DNA of 64,000 nt. It comes from Delftia acidovorans. Its GTDB lineage: Bacteria > Pseudomonadota > Gammaproteobacteria > Burkholderiales > Burkholderiaceae_C. Shown here one piece after another: positions 44,208-53,116 of this stretch. The position numbers and the translations under genes were made by a program. The stretch lies in the NCBI GenBank assembly GCA_031286585.1, contig JAITUC010000007.1, positions 1 to 64,000 on the forward strand, read 5' to 3'. Every line of letters starts with the position of its first letter. Position 1 is the first letter of the stretch. Below the pieces are notes generated by a model. The model was given only the letters and a program-made list of their open reading frames with translations, did not search any database and was not told the DNA's origin.

Positions 44208-44324
44208 CGGTGTTGTCTCCGTTCTGGTCGTCGAAACCATTCTGTACAGTGGCTCTGCACGAGACAACGCATGCGCGGCCATAGCGCATGTGAACGAAAT
44301 TCACAGGGGGACCGGGGGACGTTC

Positions 44325-45212
44325 ATGGACCAGTTCGGACAGATGACGGTGTTCCTGCGCGTGGTCGAGGAGGGCAGCTTCTCGGGCGCCGGACGGCGCC
44401 TGCAGCTGGCGCCCTCCACGGTCAGCAAGCTCATCGCGCGCATGGAGGCGCGCCTGGGCGTGCGGCTGTTCGAGCGCATCGCCGGCGCCATCCGGCTCAC
44501 GCAAGAGGGCGAGCGCTTTCGCGAGGCCAGCCAGCAAGTGGTGCAGGCCATGGAGGACGCCGAGGCCTCGGTCCGCGTGGCCGACGCCGAGATCTCGGGC
44601 ACGGTGCGCATCCACACGGCGCTGACCACGGCCAAGTACCTGGTGGCGCCACGCCTGCCGCTGCTGCTGGACAGGCACCCGCGCCTGCACCTGGACTTCG
44701 TGCTGGGCACGGAACGCGGGGACTTCATCCGCCAGGGACTGGATGTGGCCATTCACAGCGGCCGACCCACGGAGCAGACGCTGATCGGCCGCCCCCTGAT
44801 GCACAGGCCCTGGGTGATCGCGGCATCGCCGCAGTACCTGGAACGCTTCGGCCGACCTGAGCGGCCCGAGGATCTGCTGCGCCACCGCTGCCTGAATTTC
44901 ACCATCCGCACGCAGTGGAATCGCTGGACCTTCCATGACGAGGGAGGCCTGAGGACCATCGACATCCCCAGCCATCTCGGCGCCAACCAGGGCGAGTTGC
45001 TGCACAGCTTTGCGCTGCTGGGGCTGGGCGTGGTGCGGCTGGCGCATTTCCACATCGCCGCCGACCTGGAGCGCGGCGCCCTCGTCCCCCTGCTGCAGTC
45101 CTACCAGGAGCGCAGCGAGGACGACCGTTTCTACCTGCTGTACCCGCGTGGCCGGTCATTGGCGCCGCGCGTGCGCGCGGTGGTGGACTTCCTGGCAGCG
45201 CAGTTCAGCTAG
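44325..45212 (+). CDS. LysR-family regulator divergent from AtuA operon
   Basis: 295-aa LysR regulator. HTH at 5-60 (MTVFLRVVEEGSFSGAGRRL, then APSTVSKLIARMEARLG); the long effector domain ends at the C-terminus. Divergent from the AtuA-type operon across 117 bp and likely its regulator. Its TAG stop is interleaved with the stop of the next, convergent LysR gene. Confidence 0.87.
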   Translation: MDQFGQMTVFLRVVEEGSFSGAGRRLQLAPSTVSKLIARMEARLGVRLFERIAGAIRLTQEGERFREASQQVVQAMEDAEASVRVADAEISGTVRIHTALTTAKYLVAPRLPLLLDRHPRLHLDFVLGTERGDFIRQGLDVAIHSGRPTEQTLIGRPLMHRPWVIAASPQYLERFGRPERPEDLLRHRCLNFTIRTQWNRWTFHDEGGLRTIDIPSHLGANQGELLHSFALLGLGVVRLAHFHIAADLERGALVPLLQSYQERSEDDRFYLLYPRGRSLAPRVRAVVDFLAAQFS

Positions 45213-46129
45213 AGCCCTCGGCCCAGGCACTCGCGCGCGCATTCGAGCAGGCTGCGCGCCCAGCGCGCGCGGGCCGAGGTGTTCAGCCACAGCAGGCCGA
45301 CCTTGCGCGCATCGGCGGGGCGGGAGCCGGCGCCATCCGCAGCAGCGCCCTGCTCGGGCAGTGCCAGCACGCTTACGTCGCGGCCCTGGGAGAGCACGGG
45401 GCCGATGTCGGGCACCAGGCCCACGCCCAGGCCCTGGTCCACCATCATGGCCACGGCCAGCACCGAGTTCAGTTCCATGCGCTCCAGCGGCGCAATGCCC
45501 TGGGCGCGCAGGTAGCGGTCGGCCAGCCGGCCACCGGCCAGGGAACGGTCGTAGCGCACCAGGGGCCGGGTGCGCAGCAGGGCCAGCGGGTCCTGCCGCG
45601 CATCCCGGTTGCGGCACAGCACGACCAAGGGCTCCTGGCGCAGCTCGGCCCAGCACACGGTCTTGGGCAGGTCGAACGAGGGCTGCAGGCAGATCAGCAC
45701 GTCCAGTTCGGACTGGACCAGGGCCGTGTACAGCTCGGGCGTGAGGCCGGCGCGCACGCTGATGCGCACCTCGGCGTGGCGCGCCACGAAGGCCCGCATC
45801 ACGGCGGGCACAAAGCCGTGCAGCGCCGTGTTCACGGTGCCCAGCCGCAGCTCGCCGCCGTCCGCGTCCGAGGCCACCCATTCGCGCAAGCCCTCGAAGT
45901 CCTGCAGCAACTGGCGGCCGCGCTCGAACAGCCGCTCGCCCGCCTCGGTGGCGCGCACGCTGCGGCCATGGCGCACCAGCAGCGGCGCACCCAGCTCGCC
46001 CTCCAGCACACGCATTTGCTGGGCAATGGCCGAAGGGCTCAGATCCAGCTGGCGAGCGGCCTCGGACATGGAGCCGGTGTCCACCACTCTCAAGAAATTG
46101 TGTATGTATCTCACGTCCATTTCACACAT
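45209..46129 (-). CDS. LysR-family regulator of the Bug-pcaBC unit
   Basis: 306-aa LysR regulator (CbbR/TsaR-like pattern). HTH at about 5-62 (YIHNFLRVVDTGSMSEAARQ). Divergent from a Bug-pcaB-pcaC cluster across 91 bp and probably controls it. Start ATG at 46129 has AAGAAA before it; ATG at 46120 is the alternative. Confidence 0.86.
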   Translation of the reverse strand: MCEMDVRYIHNFLRVVDTGSMSEAARQLDLSPSAIAQQMRVLEGELGAPLLVRHGRSVRATEAGERLFERGRQLLQDFEGLREWVASDADGGELRLGTVNTALHGFVPAVMRAFVARHAEVRISVRAGLTPELYTALVQSELDVLICLQPSFDLPKTVCWAELRQEPLVVLCRNRDARQDPLALLRTRPLVRYDRSLAGGRLADRYLRAQGIAPLERMELNSVLAVAMMVDQGLGVGLVPDIGPVLSQGRDVSVLALPEQGAAADGAGSRPADARKVGLLWLNTSARARWARSLLECARECLGRGL

Positions 46130-46220
46130 TTTCTTAAATCACAACGCAGATGCAACTGCTGTTTTCCCCGGCTCCGCTGCACCACACTGCGTGACAACGA
46201 CTATTTCAGGAGACACCGCC

Positions 46221-47219
46221 ATGGATTCCCGACATCCCCGTCACCCCCTTTTGTCACGCCGGTCGTGGCTGTCCACCGCCGCCGCTGCGCTGGCCGCCAC
46301 CGCCCTGCCGGCCCTGGCCCAGAAGCGCGGCAGCCGCCTGGTGGTGCCGTTTGCGCCGGGCGGCGGCAACGATGTGTTTGCGCGGCAGATGGCGCATGGC
46401 CTCAACGAGTCCTTCGGCTACGGGATGATCGTGGAGAACAAGGCCGGCGCGGGCGGCAACCTGGGCACGGAAGCCGTGGTGCGCGCGGCCGGCGATGGCG
46501 GCACCTGGCTGCTGGGCCACACGGGCACGGTGTCCATCAATCCTTCGCTGTATCCGGGCCTCAAGTTCAATGCGGCCACCGACCTGCAGCCGGTGGCCAT
46601 GTTCGCCTCGTCGGCCCTGCTGCTGGTGGTTCCGGCTTCCTCGCCCGTGCGCAGCGTGGCCGATCTGGCCGAGCAGATGCGCAAGCGCAGCGGCGAGATG
46701 AACTACGCCTCCAGCGGCTCGGGCACCGGCGGCCACCTGACGGGCGAGATGTTTGCCCACGCGCTGGGCGCCAAGGCCATCCATGTGCCGTACAAGGGCA
46801 CGGCCCCGTCGCTGACCGACCTGGTGGGCGGCAATGTGGACTTCAGCTTTGGCGTGATTCCCGCGGCCATGGCCCTGGTCAAGGCCGGCAAGCTGCGCGC
46901 CCTGGCCGTGACCGGCGCCAAACGCCAGCCCCAGCTGCCCGACGTGCCCACGGTGGCCGAGTCCGGCGTGCGTGCGCTGGCCGACTTCGAGAGCTCGCTG
47001 ACCTACGGCATCCTCGCTCCCAAGGGCACGCCTGCCGAGACGGTGCGCGCGCTGGGACGCGACATCCTCAAGGTGGCGTCTGCCGAGTCCTTCCAGTCGC
47101 GCCTGGGCATCGAGGGCGCCGTGCCGCTGCTGGGCGACGGCGCGCAATACGCGGCCCGCATCCAGGTGGAGAGCGCCAAGTGGGCCGCCGTGATCAAGGC
47201 CTCGGGCGCCACGGCCTGA
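46221..47219 (+). CDS. Bug-family periplasmic substrate-binding protein 3
   Basis: 332-aa TctC receptor. The twin-arginine-like leader (LLSRRSWLSTAAAALAATALPALA) ends near residue 33 and could use Tat, since SRRSWL resembles SRRxFLK. Then RLVVPFAPGGGNDVFAR and ENKAGAGGNLGT. AGGAGA lies eight bases before the ATG. Stands before pcaB and pcaC, so the ligand may be protocatechuate-related. Confidence 0.88.
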   Translation: MDSRHPRHPLLSRRSWLSTAAAALAATALPALAQKRGSRLVVPFAPGGGNDVFARQMAHGLNESFGYGMIVENKAGAGGNLGTEAVVRAAGDGGTWLLGHTGTVSINPSLYPGLKFNAATDLQPVAMFASSALLLVVPASSPVRSVADLAEQMRKRSGEMNYASSGSGTGGHLTGEMFAHALGAKAIHVPYKGTAPSLTDLVGGNVDFSFGVIPAAMALVKAGKLRALAVTGAKRQPQLPDVPTVAESGVRALADFESSLTYGILAPKGTPAETVRALGRDILKVASAESFQSRLGIEGAVPLLGDGAQYAARIQVESAKWAAVIKASGATA

Positions 47220-47235
47220 GACCGGCAAGGACAGC

Positions 47236-48606
47236 ATGTCATTGGTGAAGGACTATCTGGGGCCCGCCGACGGCGGCCACTGGTTTGCAGACGAGCGCTG
47301 GCTGGACGCGCTGCTGCGCTTCGAGAGCGCGCTGGCCCAGGCCCAGGCCGACTGCGGCCTGGTGCCCCGCCCGGCCGCCGAGGCCATAGCGCGCGCCTGT
47401 GCGCAGGCGCCGCTCACCTGCGAAGGCGTGGTCGCGCAGGCCCGCGCCAGCGGCGCGCTGGGCCTGGCCGTGGTGCGGCCGCTGCAGCAGTGGCTGCAGC
47501 TCCATGCTCCCGAAGGCCTGCCCTGGCTGCACTGGGGCGCGACCACGCAGGACGCCGTGGACACGGCGCAGGCCCTGCTCACGCAGCAGGCCCTGCAGGC
47601 GCTGCGGGCCGAGCTGGACGCGCTGCAGTCCGCACTGCAGGCCCTGGCCCGCACGCATGCGGCCACGCCCATGTTGGCGCGCAGCCTGCTGCAGCCCGCG
47701 CAGATCACCAGCTTCGGCTTCAAGTGCGCGCAGTCGGCTGCCGCCGTGGGGCGCAGCATCGAACAGTTTGAAAGGCTTGCCACCGCTGCGCTGTGCGTGC
47801 AATTGGGCGGCGCCGTGGGCAATGGCGCCGTGCTGGGAAGCCACCGCGCCGAGGTGGAGCAGGCACTGGCCCGGCGCCTGGGCCTGTCGGCCTGCGGCCG
47901 CAGCTGGCATACGCAGCGTGACGACTGGATGCGCCTGGCCATGGAAGCGGCTGTGTGCGGCGGCAGCCTGGCCAAGCTGGCCCGGGACTGGTCGCTGATG
48001 GCGCAGTACGAGGTGGGCGAGATCGCCGAGGCGCCGCGCGGCAGCACCTCCAGCGCCATGCCGCACAAGCGCAACCCCGTGCACCTGATGCAGGCCGTGG
48101 CCCAGGCCCAGGCCGTGCCCCCGCTCGCGGCCCTGTTGCTGGGCTGCATGGCCCAGGCCCATGAGCGCGCGCTGGGCGAGTGGCAGGCCGAGGTCGCGCA
48201 CTGGCCCGACCTGTGGCGCCATGTGCATGGCGCCGCCGCCGCGCTGCGCCAGGCCGCGCAGTCGCTGCAGGTGCATCCGCAGCGCATGCTGGGCCATGTG
48301 CAGGGCCTGTACGGACTGGTGTTTTCAGAGGCCTGCGTGCACGCCATGGCGCCCTGGGCAGGCAAGCCCGAGGCCCTGGCTGCCGTGGAACTGCTGGCCC
48401 CGCAGGCGCTGGAGCAGGGGCGCGAGCTGCGCCTGCTGCTGGCGGAATGGGCCGCGCCCCGGCTGGACGCAGCGGCCCTGCAGGCGCTGCAAGATGCGCT
48501 GGCCCGGGCTTGCGACCCGGCACGCGCCGTGCAGGCATCGCATGATGCGTGCCTGGCGCTGCTGGCAGCGCCGCAGACCCACGCCAATGCCCATTCCCAT
48601 GCTTGA
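47236..48606 (+). CDS. pcaB: 3-carboxy-cis,cis-muconate cycloisomerase-like
   Basis: 456-aa member of the fumarase/aspartase superfamily. The signature GSTSSAMPHKRNP at 269-281, with the flexible catalytic serine loop, and HWGATTQDAVDT at 99-110 fit PcaB, which lactonises carboxymuconate in ortho-cleavage of protocatechuate. Adenylosuccinate lyase is a relative but would differ in context. AAGGA precedes the ATG 16 bp after the Bug stop; pcaC follows. Confidence 0.85.
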   Translation: MSLVKDYLGPADGGHWFADERWLDALLRFESALAQAQADCGLVPRPAAEAIARACAQAPLTCEGVVAQARASGALGLAVVRPLQQWLQLHAPEGLPWLHWGATTQDAVDTAQALLTQQALQALRAELDALQSALQALARTHAATPMLARSLLQPAQITSFGFKCAQSAAAVGRSIEQFERLATAALCVQLGGAVGNGAVLGSHRAEVEQALARRLGLSACGRSWHTQRDDWMRLAMEAAVCGGSLAKLARDWSLMAQYEVGEIAEAPRGSTSSAMPHKRNPVHLMQAVAQAQAVPPLAALLLGCMAQAHERALGEWQAEVAHWPDLWRHVHGAAAALRQAAQSLQVHPQRMLGHVQGLYGLVFSEACVHAMAPWAGKPEALAAVELLAPQALEQGRELRLLLAEWAAPRLDAAALQALQDALARACDPARAVQASHDACLALLAAPQTHANAHSHA

Positions 48607-48622
48607 CACAGGAACCCCCGCC

Positions 48623-49075
48623 ATGACCGAATCTTCCGCCGACGCCCTGCAGCGCGGCCTTGCCAACCGCCGCCGCGTGCTGGGCGATGAATGGGTGGAC
48701 CAATCCGTGGCGCGCGCCAACGAACTGAATGTGGAGTTCCAGCGCATGATCACGGCCTATGCCTGGGACGGCATCTGGAGCCGCCCCGGCCTGGAGCGCC
48801 GCACGCGCCGCATCATGGTGCTGGCCATCACGGCGTCCATGGGCCGCTGGGAAGAGTTCGAGCTGCACATCCGCACGGGCCTGCTGGCCGACCCGGCCGA
48901 TGCCGAGGCCGCGCCGCTGGATCTGGAGACCATCCGCGAAGTGCTGCTGCAGACCGCCGTCTATGCCGGCGTGCCCGCAGGCAACACCGGCATGGCCATC
49001 ACGCTGAAGATCCTCAAGGAGCTGGGGCGCACGCCCGCGCCGGCCAGCTTTCATCCGCCCGCAGACACGGCCTGA
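48623..49075 (+). CDS. pcaC: 4-carboxymuconolactone decarboxylase
   Basis: 150-aa alpha-helical protein that decarboxylates carboxymuconolactone to the beta-ketoadipate enol-lactone. LAITASMGRWEEFELHIRTG near 63-82 and TIREVLLQTAVYAGVPAGNT near 98-117 match the family. AGGA at the right spacing supports ATG 48623; an in-frame ATG eight codons upstream overlaps the pcaB end. No pcaD or pcaGH is near. Confidence 0.84.
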   Translation: MTESSADALQRGLANRRRVLGDEWVDQSVARANELNVEFQRMITAYAWDGIWSRPGLERRTRRIMVLAITASMGRWEEFELHIRTGLLADPADAEAAPLDLETIREVLLQTAVYAGVPAGNTGMAITLKILKELGRTPAPASFHPPADTA

Positions 49076-49091
49076 CGCGGCCTGACCGGAA

Positions 49092-50138
49092 TCAGGCGGC
49101 CGGAGGCTGCTCCTCGGCCGCAGCGCCCGGATAGCGCGCAAAGCGCCGGTTCTCGGCGCCATGCACCGGGTCCTGCTCGGCCCAGGGCCATCCGCCGAAC
49201 TGGGTGCGCCGGTAGTCCTGCATGGCCTGCATGATTTCCTGCTGCGTGTTCATCACGAAGGGGCCGTACTGGGCCACGCTCTCGCCAATGGGGCGGCCCT
49301 GCAGCACCAGGCATTCCACGGCGTCGGCGCCGCTGTTGTGCAGTTCCCAGTCCTGCGTGGCATCCACATGCAGGGCCGCATGCTGGGCCAGCGCCGTGGG
49401 CCCGACCTGCAGGGCCTGGCCCGCAAAGAAATACAGCATGCGCTGAGTGTCCGCGCCGGCTGCGCGCGGCAGCGTCCAGCGCGCACCGGGCTCCAGGCGC
49501 AGTGTCCAGATGGCCACGTCGCCCTCGGGTTGCGAGGCCCAGGATTCGGGCGGCGGCGGCAGGGCGGCCGCCGCGCCGGGCAGGCTGCCCGCGACCACGG
49601 TGACCACGGTCCTGCGGCCTGCGGCGTCTGCGTGCTCCAGGCGGGGAATGCGCTCGTTCCAGAACATGGTGAAGTGCGGCTCCACCATCTTGGAGTGCGC
49701 AGGCAGGTTCAGCCAGATCTGGAACAGCTCCAACGGATTGGGCGCGTCGCTGTTGAGCAGCGGGAACATCTCCGAATGCTGGATTCCCTTGCCGGCCGTG
49801 AGCCACTGCACGTCGCCACCGCCAAAGCGCGCGGCCGCACCCAGAGAATCGGAATGGTCGATCAGGCCCTTGCGCACCAGGGTCACGGTCTCGAAGCCGC
49901 GGTGCGGGTGGCCGGGAAAGCCCGGCACGCCGTCGCCGTGGTACATGGAAAAGCCGTCCTTGCGGCTGAAGTCGCTGCCCATCTGGCGGCCTTCCAGGTC
50001 CACGGCCTGCACGCCCAGCCGGCCATCGCTGGGCGGATAGGCATCGTCATGGTGGGCACAGAACAGGAAGGGGTCCATGGTGGGCCACAGCGGGCCCAGC
50101 GGCTGGCTCTGGAGGACGGGGGAGGTTGCTGCGGTCAT
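49092..50138 (-). CDS. Pirin family protein 2
   Basis: 348-aa bicupin protein, with HPHRGFETVTLVRKG near 77-91 and GKGIQHSEMF near 115-124 as metal site, followed by a C-terminal pirin domain. AGGAG precedes the ATG at 50138. Longer and more divergent than the copy at 35.9 kb; near aromatic-acid genes, so a quercetinase-like role is possible but unproved. Confidence 0.83.
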   Translation of the reverse strand: MTAATSPVLQSQPLGPLWPTMDPFLFCAHHDDAYPPSDGRLGVQAVDLEGRQMGSDFSRKDGFSMYHGDGVPGFPGHPHRGFETVTLVRKGLIDHSDSLGAAARFGGGDVQWLTAGKGIQHSEMFPLLNSDAPNPLELFQIWLNLPAHSKMVEPHFTMFWNERIPRLEHADAAGRRTVVTVVAGSLPGAAAALPPPPESWASQPEGDVAIWTLRLEPGARWTLPRAAGADTQRMLYFFAGQALQVGPTALAQHAALHVDATQDWELHNSGADAVECLVLQGRPIGESVAQYGPFVMNTQQEIMQAMQDYRRTQFGGWPWAEQDPVHGAENRRFARYPGAAAEEQPPAA

Positions 50139-50167
50139 CGTGGCTCCTGTGAGGCTGCGCCCGCAAG

Positions 50168-50207
50168 AAAAAAGGGGGCGCTGCATTCTCGGACAGATGC
50201 GGCCCCC
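50168..50207 (-). terminator. Terminator after glutathione transferase gene
   Basis: On the minus strand GGGGGC-CGCAT pairs with ATGC-(AG)-CGCCCCC in a bulged stem, followed by TTTTTTC. It lies 64 bp after the GST stop and 30 bp before the pirin start. Confidence 0.6.
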
Positions 50208-50270
50208 GCGCCGGCTTTGAAAGTCACCATGGCTGGGACAGTGCGGCCCAGGAATGCAACGCCCGCCGGG

Positions 50271-50993
50271 TCAGTTGCGCGGCGGCGTCGCCAGGCCCTT
50301 TTGCACGGCGGGCCGCGCCACGAAGGCGGCCAGCACGCGCTGCAGCTCGGGAAAGCGCTCCCAGCCCAGCAGAGCAGCCGCGTTGTAGCCCTGCTCCACC
50401 ACCATGTTGCGCACCCAGGGCCACAGGGCGATGTCGGCAATGGTGAACTGCTCGCCCATCACCCAGGCGCGGCCGGCCAGGCGGTGCTCCAGCACGCCCA
50501 GCAGGCGCACGGACTCGTTCACGTAGCGGTCGCGCGGGCGCTTGTCCTCGAAGTCCTTGCCCGCGAATTTGTGGAAGAACCCCAGCTGGCCGAACATGGG
50601 GCCGACCCCACCCATCTGGAACATCAGCCACTGCAGCGTTTCATAGCGCGCGGCCGGGTCGGCGGGCAGCAGCGGGCTGCCGGACTTCTCGGCCAGGTAG
50701 ACCAGGATGGCGCCCGACTCGAACAGCGCCAGCGGCTTCCCGCCCGGGCCCTGCGGGTCCAGGATGGCCGGGATCTTGTTGTTGGGAAAGGTGTCCACGA
50801 ACTCGGGCGAGAGCTGGTCATTGCTCTCGAAGCCCACGCGGTGCGCCTCATACGGCAGGCCCATTTCCTCCAGCGCGATCGACACCTTGACGCCGTTGGG
50901 CGTGGGCAGGGAATACAGCTGGATGCGGTCCGGCTGCGTGGCCGGCCACTTGCGCGTGACGGAAAAGGCGGAGAGCGGATTCTGTGGAGTCAT
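50271..50993 (-). CDS. Glutathione S-transferase (YfcG/Ure2p-like)
   Basis: 240-aa cytosolic protein. N-terminal thioredoxin-fold domain at about 24-105 with TPNGVKVSIALEEMGLPYE (active-site Thr/Asn as in YfcG) and ESGAILVYLAEKSG, and a C-terminal helical domain. Members reduce disulfides or conjugate electrophiles with glutathione. The N-terminal 22 residues are extra relative to the fold. Divergent from a Bug gene. Confidence 0.86.
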   Translation of the reverse strand: MTPQNPLSAFSVTRKWPATQPDRIQLYSLPTPNGVKVSIALEEMGLPYEAHRVGFESNDQLSPEFVDTFPNNKIPAILDPQGPGGKPLALFESGAILVYLAEKSGSPLLPADPAARYETLQWLMFQMGGVGPMFGQLGFFHKFAGKDFEDKRPRDRYVNESVRLLGVLEHRLAGRAWVMGEQFTIADIALWPWVRNMVVEQGYNAAALLGWERFPELQRVLAAFVARPAVQKGLATPPRN

Positions 50994-51135
50994 GGAGCAC
51001 CTTGAAGGCTGGACGGGTTCGCCAAGAAATCGATGGCCGCTGCATCGTAACGTTCGGCGCCCAGCCATGCCTGGCACGCCAAATAATGGCGGACCCGGCC
51101 CTGCCGCCGGGTCACAACAATCCACGGAGACCTGC

Positions 51136-52122
51136 ATGACAAGACATTCCACCCGCCGCCACGCACTGGCCCTGCTCGGCACCACCGCCGCCGCCTGGGC
51201 AGCCCTGCCCCTGGTCGCCACGGCGGCCGGCTACCCCGAGCGCCCCGTGACCGTGGTCGTGCCCTACTCGCCCGGCGGCGGCGTGGACATCATCACGCGC
51301 CTGGTCACGCCGCCCATGGTCGAGCTGCTGGGCCAGTCCCTGGTGGTGGACAACAAGCCCGGCGGAGGCACCAACATCGGCATGGGCGCGGTGGCACGCG
51401 GCGCGGCCGACGGCTACCTGCTGCTGACGGCCTCCAACACGCTGACCACCAACAAGGCGCTGTACGCCAAGCTCAATTTCGATCCGCTCAAGGACCTCGT
51501 CCCGGTGGGCCGCATCGGCGAGGCGCCGCTGGTCGTGGTGGTCAACGCCAAGTCGCCCCACAAGAACCTGGCCGAGCTGATCGCCGCCGGCAAGGCCAAG
51601 GCCGGCGCGCTGTCCTATGGCACGGCTGGCGTGGGCAGTTCGGGCCACATGGCCAGCGCCCTGCTGGAGCGCGCAGGCGGCTTCCAGGCCGTGCACATCC
51701 CCTACAAGGGCGGCTCGGCCGCCGTGACCGACCTGCTGGGCGGGCGGCTGGACTTCATGGCCATCAACCCGCTGGAGGTGGCCGGCCACGTGGGCAGCGG
51801 CGCGCTGCGCGCCCTGGCGGTGCTCAACCAGAATGGCTCGCGCCTGTTGCCGGGCGTGCCCACGGCGCGCTCGATGGGCGTGGACGTGCAGGCCACCGTG
51901 TGGTGGGGCCTGGTGGCGCCGGCCGGCACGCCGCCGGCCGTGGTGCAGGCGCTGAACCAGGCTTTGAACAAAAGCCTGGCCCGGCCCGCCGTGCTGCAGA
52001 AGCTGGCCGACATTGGCGCATCGCCCATGGGCGGCACGCCGGCCGAGTTCGGCGCCTTCATTCAGGCCGAGAGCGCCGAGCTGGGCGAGGTGATCCGCGC
52101 GGCCAATATCCGCGCGGACTGA
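51136..52122 (+). CDS. Bug-family periplasmic substrate-binding protein 4
   Basis: 328-aa TctC receptor with a signal peptide of about 31 residues (RRHALALLGTTAAAWAALPL), then VTVVVPYSPGGGVDIITR and DNKPGGGTNIGM. GGAGA precedes the ATG. Monocistronic, with no neighbouring catabolic enzyme on its strand, so its ligand cannot be guessed. Confidence 0.89.
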   Translation: MTRHSTRRHALALLGTTAAAWAALPLVATAAGYPERPVTVVVPYSPGGGVDIITRLVTPPMVELLGQSLVVDNKPGGGTNIGMGAVARGAADGYLLLTASNTLTTNKALYAKLNFDPLKDLVPVGRIGEAPLVVVVNAKSPHKNLAELIAAGKAKAGALSYGTAGVGSSGHMASALLERAGGFQAVHIPYKGGSAAVTDLLGGRLDFMAINPLEVAGHVGSGALRALAVLNQNGSRLLPGVPTARSMGVDVQATVWWGLVAPAGTPPAVVQALNQALNKSLARPAVLQKLADIGASPMGGTPAEFGAFIQAESAELGEVIRAANIRAD

Positions 52123-52161
52123 GGCGCGGACGAAGGCAAGGACAAAGGCGCGCCGCTGCGC

Positions 52162-52731
52162 TCAGCGCGGCGCGACAGGCTTCTGGACCAGGGCCACGCT
52201 CAGGCCGTCCGGCGTCACCGTGATGGCGCCGGGCTCCATGTTCAGCGAGTCCATCAGGGCCAGTTCCTTGTCCTGCAGCTGGTAGAGCACGAGCTGGCCC
52301 AGCGCCTGCTCGGCCAGCGCGCTGGCATAGGTGGTGAGCATGTCGCTCATTGCGGGCGCCAGGTCGTTGATGACCAGGCTGTTGACCTTGATCTGGTGGG
52401 CGCGCAGCGTGCGGTCCGTGGGCTCGTAGCGCAGCGCGAAGTCCAGGTTCAGATGGCCGCCATAGGCCTGCTTGAGCACGGGCCCCGACAGATCGGCCTG
52501 CAGCACCGCATTGAGTGCGTTGCGCTCGGGCAGCAATCCCAGCACCGGCGAATGCAGCTTGAGCTGCAGCATGCCGGCCACGGGGAACTGCCGGGGAAAG
52601 CGCTGGGCCACCACCTCCTGCAGCCTTTGCCGCGAAACCGAGACATTCCCAGGTCCGGACTTCCCCGAACATCCGGTCGCGGCCAGGCTCCAGCCCGCTG
52701 CCACGACCATCAACAAAAAGCGGCGATTCAT
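52162..52731 (-). CDS. DUF1439-type outer-membrane lipoprotein (YceB-like)
   Basis: 189-aa lipoprotein. Signal peptide MNRRFLLMVVAAGWSLAATGC with a lipobox cysteine at residue 21. The mature part resembles DUF1439 lipoproteins of the TULIP-like fold: VSRQRLQEVVAQRFPRQFPV near 29-48. Such proteins sit at the outer membrane; function unknown. The start at 52731 is set by the signal peptide. An 8-bp hairpin overlaps its 3' end at 52149-52174. Confidence 0.78.
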   Translation of the reverse strand: MNRRFLLMVVAAGWSLAATGCSGKSGPGNVSVSRQRLQEVVAQRFPRQFPVAGMLQLKLHSPVLGLLPERNALNAVLQADLSGPVLKQAYGGHLNLDFALRYEPTDRTLRAHQIKVNSLVINDLAPAMSDMLTTYASALAEQALGQLVLYQLQDKELALMDSLNMEPGAITVTPDGLSVALVQKPVAPR

Positions 52732-52773
52732 CACGACAGCACAAGCCTCAGAAAGCCCGACACGAAACCCTGA

Positions 52774-52810
52774 AGCGCCATGCATGCCATACGCATGGCG
52801 CTATGTTTTT
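52774..52810 (+). terminator. Orphan rho-independent terminator, plus strand
   Basis: Perfect 10-bp arms AGCGCCATGC/GCATGGCGCT around a 9-nt loop, then ATGTTTTTT. The nearest upstream plus-strand gene ends 650 bp away at 52122, so transcription reaching here would run antisense through the lipoprotein gene. Confidence 0.6.
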
Positions 52811-53024
52811 TGAGAGCGACATTGTCCCGCCAGGGGCTATTCCCTGTCCCTGCAGTGGGTGTTGCCCGGCCGCTGTGCGACGCCGCTTCGGGAACGAAAC
52901 GACGGCCGCGTCAACAACGTCCACCAGGCACCCGGGCAGCTTGGCGACGGCAACCCGGCCAAGACCGGCCTTCCGGGCGGCCCGTTCACCGCCCCGCCAT
53001 GCCGCGGCCTTGAGCGCGGTTTTT

Positions 53025-53103
53025 TATCTATTCATATATCCATTCATTGATTTGCATAAATCCTTGATTTTCAATAAATTAACCCCTTGTTTTATCCATT
53101 CAT
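53025..53103 (+). promoter_or_regulatory. hipA promoter flanked by 11-bp repeats
   Basis: TATCTATTCAT (53025-53035), TATCCATTCAT (53037-53047) and TATCCATTCAT (53093-53103) surround a promoter TTGCAT (53052-53057), 17 bp, TAAATT (53075-53080). Repeats before the -35 and just after the start site are a typical layout for autorepression by looping. TATCC recalls half of the HipB operator. Confidence 0.6.
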
Positions 53104-53116
53104 AAATTGATTCCCC

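Larger units (their letters stand above)
52732..53116. other. Intergenic region lipoprotein/hipA
   Basis: 385 bases between divergent genes. The left part has a terminator-like hairpin pointing right (52774-52810), the middle is GC-rich with no supportable gene, and the right 100 bases are strongly AT-rich with the hipA promoter and repeats. Confidence 0.6.

Noticed and set aside
47236..48606. Adenylosuccinate lyase (purB)
   Set aside because: Same superfamily signature, but the gene is followed by pcaC and preceded by a Bug receptor, and its sequence pattern fits PcaB.
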